This document shows, piece after piece, positions 1 through 11,419 of a stretch of DNA of 64,000 nucleotides. A program made the position numbers and the translations under genes. The stretch comes from Atopsyche davidsoni (lineage: Eukaryota; Arthropoda; Insecta; Trichoptera; Hydrobiosidae): positions 8,718,501 through 8,782,500 of the forward strand of contig JAILWY010000015.1 in assembly GCA_022113835.1 (NCBI GenBank), given 5' to 3'. The first letter of the stretch is position 1. Each line of letters begins with the position of its first letter. The notes beneath the pieces were generated by a model that worked only from the letters and a program-made list of their open reading frames with translations, had not been told where the DNA came from and ran no database searches.

Positions 1-1087
1 ACAGTGAGTTTAGTTAATTCATTTTAAAGAAAAAGTTTATTTATTTATTATCCTAGACAGACGAGTTTATTTTGATGTATTCCATAAGTATTTCAGACGT
101 CTTTTTTAGTCGTAAAAAGCTGTTAGAGCGAAGCAAAAGTGCTCACAAACAAAAACAAAAGTATTTTCCAAGCCATTCGGCTATTCATATTTGTTAAGTA
201 AATATTAATAATAATACGCAAAGTATTTGATTTTTTGTATCTGCCAACGTCCCCTCTACCACTTTCCGAGATACGCGACCTTCACCGAATACCGGTTTTT
301 AATCGACAATAACATCAAGTATAAATGCACTTTAATTGAACTCTTAATAACCTAGGAACTGTTCCTGTTTATTATTTTTATCTAAATATCATTTGGACCT
401 TTTTCAATTTCGCGGACCTTCTATGCCAGAGGTCAGCTGCTATCGTATCGCTTTGTGCGAGTTAGGGTTCTCGTATCCTGATAATTATAATTATAAAAAT
501 ATATAAATCATTTTTCAATTAAAACATTATTATAACTTCCTAGTGGTCTGTGTACTTCCTAGCCAATTACGTAATTTTGGTATAAACCAGAGTTTAACAG
601 TAGTATCCATCAATTGACAAGACGTAGAGTTCAAACCCACACCCTCCGGTTGTTGCGGTCTTGTTTCTAATACTATCATTCAACAATACATATCCAATCC
701 TACCTAAATGTTACCCAAAACTTTTAAAAATAATAAAACCTTGCTATAACCTTTTGTAAATATAGAAAAATAAAAGCGAATTTTTTTTTTGAAAAAGCAG
801 TTTTTATTAAGTGATTGATTTATTGATTTTTTTAATTCGCTTTGTTTTCGCAAAAATATTGAATCAGCTGTGAAGAAAATTTGTACAACGCGTTGGAATT
901 TATTAACCTTGGTTATTGATGATCCCACGGACACCTGGCCAAACACCTGCCCGGAGCACGAGCGGCGGACTGCCATAACAATGGCCACCATAAAGTAATA
1001 AAATAACGCGTCAAACATGGAAACCTTTACATTAAGGTACTTTAATTCGTTTCAATAAAAAATATTTAAAGTAAAAGTTAATATTAA
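1..1087. other. AT-rich stretch without a recognisable gene
   Basis: I see no convincing coding region. A consensus-like 5' splice site (GTGAGT at 4-9, plus strand) lies at the very edge of the window and could be the end of an exon outside it, but only three exon bases are visible. A moderately GC-rich patch near 900-970 has short open frames and no recognisable motif. Confidence 0.4.
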
Positions 1088-1089
1088 TA

Positions 1090-1496
1090 CAGTAATACCC
1101 CGCTTTACGCGAGGGATACGTTCTGGAAAAAATCGCGTCAAGTGAAATTCGCGTATATCGGGGTTTACGATTAAACATACATACATAGTCAAAACTTCAT
1201 ACAAAAAAAATACGAATCATTTGAATCAATCACTTTTACTTTAAAAACACTTTATGCAGTATTACAAAATATATCTATTGTCTTTTTGGGTAGCGTTTCT
1301 TTTACGTTTTTGAAAAATACGTTCATAACACTCAACGCTGTTTTTAATTGTTAAGAAAAGTCAATGATTACATTATGTTCATACACATTCTTAAAATAAG
1401 AAATACGCGTAATGCGAGGCGTTTTAACGCGAAATTTGAAATTCGCTTTATAGTGAAACCGCGCATAACGGGGTCGCGTAAAGCGGGGTGTTACTG
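1090..1496 (+). mobile_element. pogo/Tigger-like MITE, copy 1
   Basis: A non-autonomous DNA transposon of about 407 bp. It starts CAGTAATACCCCGCTTTACG and ends with the near-complementary sequence (AAGCGGGGTGTTACTG), and is flanked on both sides by TA (1088-1089 and 1497-1498), the target duplication expected of pogo/Tigger and Tc1/mariner elements. There is no transposase frame inside. Related copies lie at 18047-18330, 35048-35436 and 42967-43380 (inverted), so the family call rests on four copies within this window. The pogo/Tigger label is inferred from the TIR style and the TA duplication. Confidence 0.85.
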
Positions 1497-1498
1497 TA

Positions 1499-3490
1499 CT
1501 GGATTTTCTTAATTATTTTATTCAGGCTAGGGTTTAATTGCATGGTTGTATAATAATAAAACAGATGCAAGTGGTTGCACACTAGGTTATTAGTAAAATT
1601 ATATTTTATTTTGCTACAAAATAGAATAAAATTTATTGATTGAAAATTCAACCAGATATGCATAAGTCAATATTTCTTATATCATTAATTTTAAATTGAA
1701 CACTTACAAACTAAATAAACCATGGTGATAATAACGTGCTTTATTTTTTTTTTACTAAATGAAAATGTTGGCATAGATTTGGCATTCAATGTACGCCACT
1801 GATTTTTTCAAAGATGTAAAAAATAACCAGGGTAATAATTGTATTAGAATAAAGTTCAAATTTTATTGATGAAGTTCAACATTTACTAGACGTAATTAAA
1901 CTTTATTTTTGACACAAATATTCCATATCAGTGACTGAGTCAATGTTTAGAATCTGTACACCAGATTTATTAGTCACTCGTAATGAAAAAGTGAGTTCAT
2001 TTTAATCTGTATTATATTCAGATCATGTTATAGCAGTGATAGTTAACCTTTTTACATTGGTTTGTCAACATTCAGAAAAGAAAAATTATTAGCTGTATTG
2101 CACGCCTCATTAAGTTATATTCAGTATTTTCGATAAAACCATATATAAAGCCTATTATACACGTAGCGATAGCGAAAAATGTGCTGTTCGTGAGACTTTT
2201 TTGCTAAGAGTTATTTTTGTAAATATGTAAAGTTATAATAATATTACAATTTGTCATTTTTGAGTGATTAAAACAAAACATTCAGTAAATGCAAGTAAAC
2301 ACGACGTACGAGTAAATCGAACAAAAAAAAAGTCGAATTATAAAAATTTTACGCAGTCATGAAATGTAACAATCGACCATCATTTTGCAACGATCCAAAA
2401 AAAAAATAAAAGTCATCGAAACCTTCATTTTGAACTTGGCTTCTGCTGATTCGGTCGGTGTAGATTAATTTCCCTTGACATTCTCTTTCGTGTTGGAAGC
2501 CCAGTTGGCACAAAGAAGGCACGGACAACTGTTGCCACACTCGAGAGGTTTTATGAAGTACTATAGATATAATCGCAAATGAACCTAATATAGACTCGAG
2601 TGTGCTGGCATTTGCGCTACAAGTGACTCATAGGCTTTGTATACAAATGCCAAATAATGGCTGTTACAGATATAGAATATCTAACCTATTTACGCCAAAA
2701 AATACAGCATTAGATTTATTGTATTTTAGCTTACATCTGGTACATGCGCCAGTGCGCATTCAACTTCCAAATTGAACAATAGAACTTAATATTTGTGCTT
2801 TGTGATTTTTTTTCTAATACAGTGATGGAAAACCTTTGACGTGTGTGTCAATATATTCCACTGAGATGGTTCGAACAAGACAGGTCGATAATAATTGCAA
2901 AATCAATTCATGATTTCGATTGAACATCTTATAGAACTAACCACAATAATAAATTGTTATTGTACTTCACTCACATACTTATTATATTTGATAACAATTC
3001 ATCCATGTAAGTAGCGAAATACCACTAGTCATTTTATAATTATACTTGAAGAAATATATTTGATGCTACCACGTATAATTAGTGCTAAATACAAAAGTCA
3101 TGAGCAAAATATCGTCAAATCAGGTAATTAAGATAAATTATCTATGAATGTAATTTTCTACAATTATTTCCGGGTTTAAACCAGTTATCTAACGACCACA
3201 AGCAAATCACATAATTGTGTGGTTTTTAAATATTATAGATACTTGTTTGATGAAACTATTTATCATGAATATAACATATACACGAATTGGTACCTAACAC
3301 AATGAAAAAAATTAAATCAAAAGTTTTGTGATAAAATTTAATTTATATATTTTTTACTAATATTTTTACAAGCACACTCGAAACCAAGAGTGCAATTTTG
3401 TATAGTCATTGCCACATTGTATAGTTTTTAAAAACAAGACTCGTTACTTAGCCTAATTACACTCGTCGCAAAAGTATAACAAATACGACA
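1499..3490. other. AT-rich noncoding stretch
   Basis: Mostly A/T runs. The only coding-like patch is on the minus strand near 2349-2540, with an open frame of about 63 codons that I cannot assign. It has no good splice donor and overlaps poly-A/T runs. The rest shows nothing recognisable. Confidence 0.4.
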
Positions 3491-3501
3491 TTAAAATTTA
3501 A

Positions 3502-3550
3502 GCTGCCTACACGCGCTGCGACACAACCGACAACCAAACGGTGATTAGCC
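3502..3550 (+). repeat. End of a MITE with 'GCCTACACACGCTGCGACAC'-type termini
   Basis: The segment contains GCTGCCTACACGCGCTGCGA followed by CACAACCGACAACCAAACGG. The same terminal sequence, direct or reverse-complemented, recurs at 19000-19045, 27518-27560, 27655-27686, 31383-31410, 31585-31620, 31800-31841, 36770-36800, 47664-47690 and 48262-48290. Where both ends are visible (27518-27686; 31585-31841) they are inverted, so this is a terminal inverted repeat. TTAA-like sequence often precedes it, which hints at a piggyBac-type target, but the duplications are not exact. Confidence 0.6.
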
Positions 3551-3735
3551 TCATAGCTTTCTTTTCACACTAGTTTATTTGTAATACTTAATTTAAACTA
3601 AATATTAAGGATAGTTCATTTTTGTCTGCGAGCACTTGACTTTTTAAAAAAAAATTGTATATATTTTTAAAAGCGCACACAAAACAAAGATGAAGGTAGT
3701 TTTCAAGATGTTTGGTTTTTCGTATTAGTTGTTTA

Positions 3736-4450
3736 CAGTGTGTGCATTAATTTTTTCGGATTTTCTAAGAGATGACATAACTAGTATTGAATCGCATCAG
3801 GCTATACTTTAACATTTCATTGTGAAGCGTCATTATTGCGCTTTTGTTTTCAGTATATGTCTTATCGCTGAAGTGTATAAAACATTTTTTTTGAGCTCTC
3901 AACATGTCAACTTTTGTACCAACAAAACGCAATTTGCGGGAAGCTTTACTTTTCTGTTTCAATTGGAAGAAAAAACCAGCTGAAAGTCACCGATTGCTGT
4001 GTGAAGTTTATGGTGAACATGCTCCATTGCAAAAAAACGTGTGAGAACTGGTTTCGACGCTTTAATTCGGTGATTTCGATGTGGATGACAAAGAACGTCC
4101 ATGCCAACCGAAAAAATTCGACGATGAAGAATTAGAGGCATTGCTCGATAAATACAAGCAGAACTCGCAAATTCATTGGGAGTTGATCGAGCAACAATTT
4201 CAAGACACTTAAAAGCATTGGGCATGATTCAAAAGCAAGGAAATTGGGTGCCACATGAATTGAAGCCGAGAGACGTCGAAAGGCGATTTTGCATTCTTGG
4301 CTTCAAAAGACGAACAGTTCTTTTGGGATGGAATCCATAATTTGCCCAAAAGACGGAACAAAGTAGTGGCTAGCGATTTACAATACTTTGAATAGAATAT
4401 ATTGTACCAATTTTTTTATAATAAAGCTCCAATTCACGAAAAAATGAATA
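3736..4450 (+). mobile_element. Mariner element A, internally deleted and 3'-truncated
   Basis: The left end (TA at 3734-3735, then CAGTGTGTGCATTAATTTTT) and the following sequence match the full-length mariner at 38055-39259 closely. About 490 bp of the transposase middle is missing: near 4293 the sequence jumps from the DNA-binding half straight to the last codons. The right terminal repeat is degraded beyond about 4440, so no paired end is visible. The element cannot encode a working enzyme. Confidence 0.85.
3904..4380 (+). pseudogene. Mariner transposase remnant A
   Basis: It starts ATG TCA ACT TTT and follows the mariner N-terminal helix-turn-helix region. A frameshift occurs around 4020-4040 and a short deletion near 4150. 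Almost the whole DDD catalytic domain is absent, with only the C-terminal KDEQFFWD-like piece left at 4305-4335. The second DNA-binding helix (the NWVPHEL region) is still readable. Mariner transposases are normally about 345 aa; this one can give only short fragments. Confidence 0.8.
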
Positions 4451-6900
4451 AAAACAGGGGAGGCTGTCGGGTGTGCCACTGTGAGTGCAGGCAGCTGCGG
4501 GTTGTCTGGAGGTATAGGCTGCTCGGGTGTAGGTAATCCAGTTTGTTATTCTGCTCGACTGCATTTGGGTCAGTCGCGGCTCGTGATTTGAACAGCCGTG
4601 CATTCTTCTACGTCTATGGAAATACTTGCGACATATCAAAGGATACCCACATTAGCCTTGCCGAAGTGTATTTTAAAGATGTACATGTTTTTTTTTGTTG
4701 AAATTATCATTAGATCGTAACTAGATGCGTTTAAGTCATGCCATACTTGCTTTTGTGCAAACATCACGAGCAGGAGACACCCTAACTACATAACAAAAAG
4801 TAATTTTTTACACAGTAAAAAGAAGCTAGAATAGATTATTATTGTCACAGAAGTTTTTTTATACCTAGATTTTATTAGAAAATATATTTCAAATTAATCG
4901 GAAAGTCATTGTTAAGTAATGCCAGGTTACTAATATATTAATATTAGAAAGCTGTGTTAGGTTAGTTATTTATTTTGCATATTAATAAAAAATACAGTTT
5001 TTAACAAAAAAATCAAAATTTAATTGACACAAGTCTAAATATCAGTGAGATTAATTTAATAAAATATAAGCTTACTTCATGCATGAATAACAAATAAAAT
5101 GTCTTAGTATACAAAAGCTTAAAAGGCGTTTAAAACGGAGTTGTTTTCTTGGATTTTTGCCACCAATAAATATGTATTGATATTCAAATATTTTAAATAT
5201 ATTTGTGTTTAAATAGCATTCGTATTTATATATGTAAATATATTAACGTTTTATTTGTATATAAAGATATAAAAATATCTGGTATGCAAAAAGTCTCCAA
5301 ATCCGAGTGATTGCTGATGGGCAAATTGGATGATTTTTTCCACGACAAGATGTTTTATTTTTAACACTGCATATTTAAACAACAAATATCCAAGTGGCAA
5401 GATTATGGTTATTTTTCTTTGTGAGGACTTCCGCCTCTCGAGGGCTTGATGATGTCTAAAGAAGTACTCGTAGTTGAAAGGTATAGCGCTCACAAATAAA
5501 AGTGTTACTTCTTAGTTATTCATCTATTCATATTTGGTTATTTAATTTAATGCATATAACATGAATGGTGGTTCACAGTTCGAGCCGTTCGAGCTATACA
5601 TACAGATATCGGATATATAAGTGAAAGTAAAATTTAATATATTATGTATCTTGCGGTAATTGAAGCCCAGGCGACCTTGAAAAACAAAGCCTGCGAAGCT
5701 CAAAGTATGATTCGCTGATAAGTTCAATATAACGTTCGCTCTTTTGTAATCTGAATATTACAACAAATAATACAGATATTTTTATGTATTATTTTATTAT
5801 TGTATGTTAATATAAGTTATATTCAAGAGTATTATGCCGCGATAAAGTCTTCATGTAAATCTCCCTGATATACATTGGGACGATGCCTGAGATTGGAAAC
5901 CGCATATTTGTAAATCTTTTCGCTCAAGCACCGGTAATTATAATATTGGATCTCTAATTTTGATTTATTTTAAAGATAACCTAACCTAACCCAAGTTGAA
6001 TTGTTGGTAGATTTTTTGTCACCGTGATTTTGACTTCTGATTGAACATTTTTTTGGTCTGATTTCCGTGAATCTTAAGAAGATATCTGGATCTAAAATTT
6101 TTACTCATTTTACTCATAACAGGTAAAAATTGTCATTTTTGTAATATTTTACCTTTGAATGTATGTTTTTTTAAATGTGATTGATATCTCATGCTCGTTC
6201 GCTATTTCTTCATCCATTTTTTTTGTCATTTGAATAAAAAAAGTCTTCGACAGTATTTGTCACTTGCACTTTCGATTTTCGCGTGGCTTTTTTTCCCTCG
6301 ACATCGTCTACTCTAATGCCACACACATGTGAATATCGTATAGACTCGGAATAATTCAACAAGAAACATCAAAATAATTTCAAAACAGTAGCACCGGTAT
6401 TTTTTAAAAATATTTTATTAACTGCTTGATGCAGAATGTTATAGTAGTAAATTGAGAAAAAGCTTCGCGCTCGCTGAGACAAGGCTGTATATTTTATCGT
6501 TTAATGATGATTTAGTAGGATGATGTTGTTTTAATTCGCAATGAAGTAAATAGAAAAGATGTCTCAAGCGCATCGGGAATATTTGTTAGCAATTAAAACA
6601 ATATGACGCCATTCCTGTCCAGCAAGAACCATCGGTATTTTTTCAGCTAAGAGATGTCGGTCGACGCAGCGAAAGTGGAAAAGTTGCATTGAATATGGTC
6701 GACCTTGGAACATATTAGATAATACGATATAGCGTGTGTTGTTTATTTTTATATAATGATAAAACATAATGTTTCGTGACCCTGTTCCTGGCCTGCGGCA
6801 TCTGTACGGTGGCTAGGCGATCGATCGCCCACAATATAATCGATTATCAGAATTATTAATGATTTCATGAATCGACTTGCAAACAAAACAATAAAGGAGT
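4451..6900. other. AT-rich stretch, no gene found
   Basis: A GC-richer patch at 4480-4620 gives short open frames on both strands but no motif. Near 5985 there is a short CCTAACCTAACCC-like tract. Nothing else supports a gene or a classifiable repeat. Confidence 0.35.
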
Positions 6901-6904
6901 TCGG

Positions 6905-7130
6905 GGAGAGTTTATACATATATTTTTGATCTGATACTCCTTCTGCAACAAGCTACAGAAGTGCTACAATACTGCTATTGGGCAGCAGCAATACGCAGAC
7001 TATTCCTTCAATAAAGACCCACTACACTATTTTCTCCATAAAAAATCACGAACACTGGCTCAGCATGAGTATATGCTCAGTGAAATGGTCGCCAACCTCC
7101 TCTGAGGAGAGGCACTTGTTGAAGAAGATA
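6905..7130. repeat. Interspersed repeat shared with 60480-60700
   Basis: The piece GGGCAGCAGCAATACGCAGA, then CCACTACACTAT and GAGGCACTTG, recurs in the same order at 60560-60700. The flanking piece GATACTCCTTCTGCAACAAGC (6937-6957) appears reverse-complemented at 60511-60535, so the two copies differ by an internal inversion. It has no coding capacity I recognise; class unknown. Confidence 0.6.
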
Positions 7131-7239
7131 TATATTTTATATTATATTAAATACTTCCCGGGTTGCTTAAAAACTGAAGAAAACATATTAGTTCTTCAAA
7201 AAAACTCAACCTTAAAATTTTGACCTCGAGAACCGTAAT

Positions 7240-9960
7240 GAATTAATTTAAATAATTTTTTGGCAAATTAAAATACCCGCTTTTTTACGCTTTGATTTAA
7301 AAAATCAATTTGTATTTATTTTACATAAAATACTTGAGAGATTTTTTCACATTTTATTGGTGACCGGTTTCGCCAACCTATCACGTTGGATTTATCAAAC
7401 TGAGCTAGAATTTTAATTATATTAAATTCCAATTCAAACAGATCCCACCTAGACGGTGAGTTCCCGTAATTATTACTTGTTACATTACTTCTTCGCATTA
7501 GATTAAAGAACCGTATCATTACGAACATCAATTACCTCAGATTGATGTCATAGAAAAAAGACGTCTAATTTTAATAGTAAATTTTCATTGTTACATAATT
7601 ATGTACTACCAGCAATGCAACCTTGAAATTCAAGCTATCATTTCATTTTCAGGCATTGAAATCACGCGGCAAACAGTTCCATGCCAGAATAATAAATTAA
7701 TATATGTATACAATATATACGGTTTTTTTATTTTGCAAAATACAAATACGGTTTAAAATAATCGGATTTAATCAGAGATGTAAAATTACTGAACAGACAG
7801 TCAAATAAAATTATGGCTTAATTAAAATTAAATTTAAAAAATAAATACTTTTCTAGCGGCTCGAACACTCTTATAAAAATGCGACTGCAGCCTCTTTCAC
7901 TTATTGGGAACTTATGAAATATTTTTTAGGCAGTCGATGAAGCCTATTTCCTGTGTCTCGAGTGCCGAAAATACTTTAATATACCTCATTTTTACTTCAA
8001 AAAACAAAAATAATTTTAAAAAGGCGTCAATTAATTTGCTGGCGTCCTTTAAAGGTACAGGTAAAAAAATAATAAATGAATTGCTAATATATTCACAAAA
8101 GCCTTTTAGGAGATATCGGGATTGTCCCAGCAAAAAGTTACGCTCTCGAAGGTCAGAGCGTGCCATTGGAAGGTAAATTCTATCAATGCGGCCATTTTGT
8201 TTAATTTTTATTTATTCACCAAATGGTAAGAGTCGTGCAGTTAATTTTAATTAATTATGTAACATCACGAACTCCACTAAATAATCATGGGTGTATACGT
8301 CGAAGGCCGTTCGGGAAATGATTTGCGTTTGTATATCAATTAGCAACCGTTTACCTGATTTTAAATCAGATCACGGAGATCTAATGATCGGTTTGTTAAA
8401 TAAATAGTGATGATGTAAATATGTACTGAAAATATCATATGTACTATAATAATGAGCTGAGAACTGTACATACTATTTTAATTTGTATATTTAATAAAAT
8501 AGGTTTATCAGAATGGCTAGGTTTTGTAATCAGTGATTTCGTCTTTCTATCGCTTCATCAGATGAAACCCTTGAAAAGTAAACTACAAAATGAAAAAAAG
8601 AGCTAAACATTGAGTTTTTTTTTATTATCTTAGTTTACACTTGTCATATGATACAATGTTTTAAATCAATAAGTGATTTTTATTAATTGATTCACACATG
8701 AATCTAAGAGAAGAATCTTGAGTCGTTATTTTTTGGTAACGCTCAGTAGAATGTAAATAATTGAAAAATTACCCGTGAATATAATTACTATATTATTTTG
8801 TGCATTATACCACGAGTTATGAAACATTTTGTAAAAAAACGTTAGTATCGGTTGACCTATTGCCTTAGTTTTGACCATCGATATCCAAGTTGTGGGCTAA
8901 AGATGCATATCTCTGTGCTGAAAATCAAATTCTATTGAAAAAAAAAAAACAGGCGTATATCCAGTTTGGTTTCGCATTTTTTTTTTCAATATCATCGACG
9001 ATGCTTAGAAACGGATACGCGAATCACGAAGCAGTCCTGAAATAACCTGAAATACATAATCGCAGTAAACCTCATAAGAAACACTCTCATCTTAGACACA
9101 TGGACAATAATCTAATTTCTTAGTTTTAATATATCAATATGCATAATCAAGTGGCTTCATGATTACAGGTTTATTAAATTGTGAATACTTTAAGTTTTTA
9201 TGAAAATCGTCAGACAAATCTGAGTCAGACTGATGATTAGCCTAATTAAATTAGTAGCTAAAATGATTGCGAACGAAGAGAGAACAGAGAACCAAACAAT
9301 TCACACGAATTCAAGCATGCAATGATTGTTAAAACTCTAAGCAATATTAATTAATAAGTACAGTCAGTACACTCAGGTGTGTTTAAATAAGTACTTCGTG
9401 TATAATTAGAGTAATAGATGACTCAGGTGAGAAGAAATATGAACTTTATTCATTGAGAAACCGTTTAGCGAAGGAAAGGTATTTTAAACGTTTTTTATGG
9501 TATATAAATCATTCTTGATTATGAACGTGAGACAGGAGCGATTAATATTTATAAATATTCAAAAGCAAAGTAATTAACAGTTCACGTGAATTAAAACACA
9601 TAGGAAATCCTACTTACTCATTTGCTTAACCTGATATTTATAATAATAGTAAGGTTAAATATTCGGTTTAGTTTGTAATATCCATATTAAAACGACTTGG
9701 GAGATTTCGATTAATGTCAAAAAAATGTTAGCATTCATATTTTGTTGGTTTTTTCTCGTAATGAGTCTGAAAAGACATTGAAAGTTAAAAGCGCCCCCAG
9801 ACGTAGATGTTTGTTTCGCCATTGTATTGAGATTTTCTAGTCTCTAGTGTAACCGTGATGTGGAGTATTGGTTGCAGGATTCAGGTGTGGTTTTTAATCA
9901 GAAGGTCAGCAAAATATTAATACGTATTCAAGATATTTATTAACAACTTTACAAGCCGGA
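7240..9960. other. AT-rich stretch, no gene found
   Basis: Short open frames here occur on both strands and are rich in K, N, F and I, as expected by chance in AT-rich DNA. The one feature of note is a CTGATGA...CGAAAT arrangement on the minus strand at 8535-8563, similar in layout to the ribozyme-like cores further on. Otherwise nothing recognisable. Confidence 0.35.
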
Positions 9961-10078
9961 ATTTACGCGTGGCCACTGGTTATGTTGAGTGTCGAAGTCG
10001 GTTTTACGACGGAACAGGAGAAGTGTATATCTCCTTAAACACCTTCAAGCTTATTACGTGACATGTGTAACCATGGGG

Positions 10079-10930
10079 TTATGGGGGTGTGGGAGGGGGT
10101 GGGGGAATGGGTTTGGGCCTTTTTTTGAAAAGACAGTCATTGAGATTATACTCGAGGAGGGAACTGATCGATGGGTTTGGGACTAAAGGGGTGGAGATTT
10201 GGAAGAAGTGGGCAAGGTCAACGATGACCTCATGGATCGTCTTCGTATTTGTATCTCTGTGGAGTTTGCGCATTTTGGACGAAACATTGAGTGCCCAGCG
10301 TAGTATCTTGTTTTGGATGACCTGGAGAGGCTCTACTTTTGGCCTTTTTTTGTGAAGGCAGTCCCCGAGGTTGAACTCGAAGAAGGTGTTGATTAAGGGG
10401 TCTAGAACTAAGTGGGTGGAGATTTGGAAGGAGTGTGCTAGGTCGATGATGACCTCTTGGGTCATGTTGGTGTTGGTGTCTCTGTGGAGCTGGGTATTTT
10501 GGATGAACCTCGAGGCACTGAGTGCCTAGCGGAAGATTTTATTTTGGAAAGACTTGTGTTTCTCAGATGGGATGTATCCCCAGATGAGGCAGGCGTAAGT
10601 GAGGATTGGACGGATATTGGATCGCTATTTACGGGGCGAGAAGGATTGACAGGAGCTTTGGGATCATCGCTACGATGACCCTAATTTTCTCCTCCTTCGA
10701 ACCTGGAGTCATGAGTTTTGGAGGGTCTCCATTGCAAGCAAAATCAGGTTGTCCTGCAGAGATGGGGTGACGGACAGTGGGGTTTGTGGAGGCAGTCCTC
10801 GAGGTTGAACTCGATGAAGGTGTTGATTGATGGGTTTGGAACTAAGTGGGTGGAGATTTGGAAGGAGTGTGCGAGGTCGATGATGACCTCTTGGGTCGTT
10901 TTGGTGTTGGTGTCTCTGTGGATCACGTGA
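10079..10930 (-). pseudogene. Jockey-type LINE reverse transcriptase C-terminus, decayed and internally duplicated
   Basis: Read on the minus strand, the segment around 10560-10620 contains RPILTYACLIWGY, followed by a FQNK.FR-like motif and LHRDTNT. This order is the conserved C-terminal part of jockey-clade reverse transcriptases (RPxLTYA..xWGxA, then LQ..QNKxLR, then LHRDLxIPT). The LHRDT...DLAHSFQISTHLV block occurs three times: about 10090-10250, 10380-10490 and 10744-10926. This suggests local duplication or fusion of copies. At least one in-frame stop and frame changes are present. No endonuclease or catalytic YxDD region is in this interval. The clade assignment is by motif and could be a near relative. 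Confidence 0.75.
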
Positions 10931-11029
10931 AGCGCTGGGAGGTCATTATATAGTATCCATGGATACGTATTGTTACACCTCTGTCAACCGCTGATTCGAG
11001 CTCGGACGACGCAGTCCGACAAACTGTAT

Positions 11030-11400
11030 GATTATTGTTACACAGTCGAGTAGTTAGTCCGATCTTGCCGATGAATTGTAGCACGAGCACCGACCGCTAC
11101 GTTCGTAATCTCCAGACAGTCTGGCTGTTCATGTAAGCAGGCTTGTTCGGGCGGTGTGATTGATGTGTGAAGACATCCGATGTCATCACCACACGTCGTG
11201 ATTGGCGTGTGTGTCCGTTTACACGCACCGTGGGATGTACAAAAAAAATTGCACGAAAACAAAGGACCGCTCTTGTAGAAAACGGCATTGTTTTCTTTCA
11301 GTCTGAAAACACCTGTTGCATATGCAAATCTCTCGTGCGGCGTTTCCACCGCTGGCTATGGCGCTCTATGGATTTATGTTGCTTTTTATGGTGATTTTGG
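11030..11400. other. GC-richer patch with overlapping open frames, unassigned
   Basis: The patch stands out from its AT-rich surroundings and is open on both strands: about 100 codons on minus at 11038-11349 and 75 on plus at 11167-11394. No splice sites of quality or known motifs are visible. Being next to the LINE remnant, it may be further retroelement debris. Confidence 0.25.
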
Positions 11401-11419
11401 ACTGGGGATAAGTGGTTTA

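Noticed and set aside
600..660. GAGTTCAAACCC resembling a tRNA B box
   Set aside because: No A box at suitable spacing and no cloverleaf; only a short CAAGAC/GTCTTG stem.
5980..6000. Telomere-like CCTAACCTAACCC
   Set aside because: Only two to three units inside ordinary sequence; TTAGG telomere arrays are much longer.
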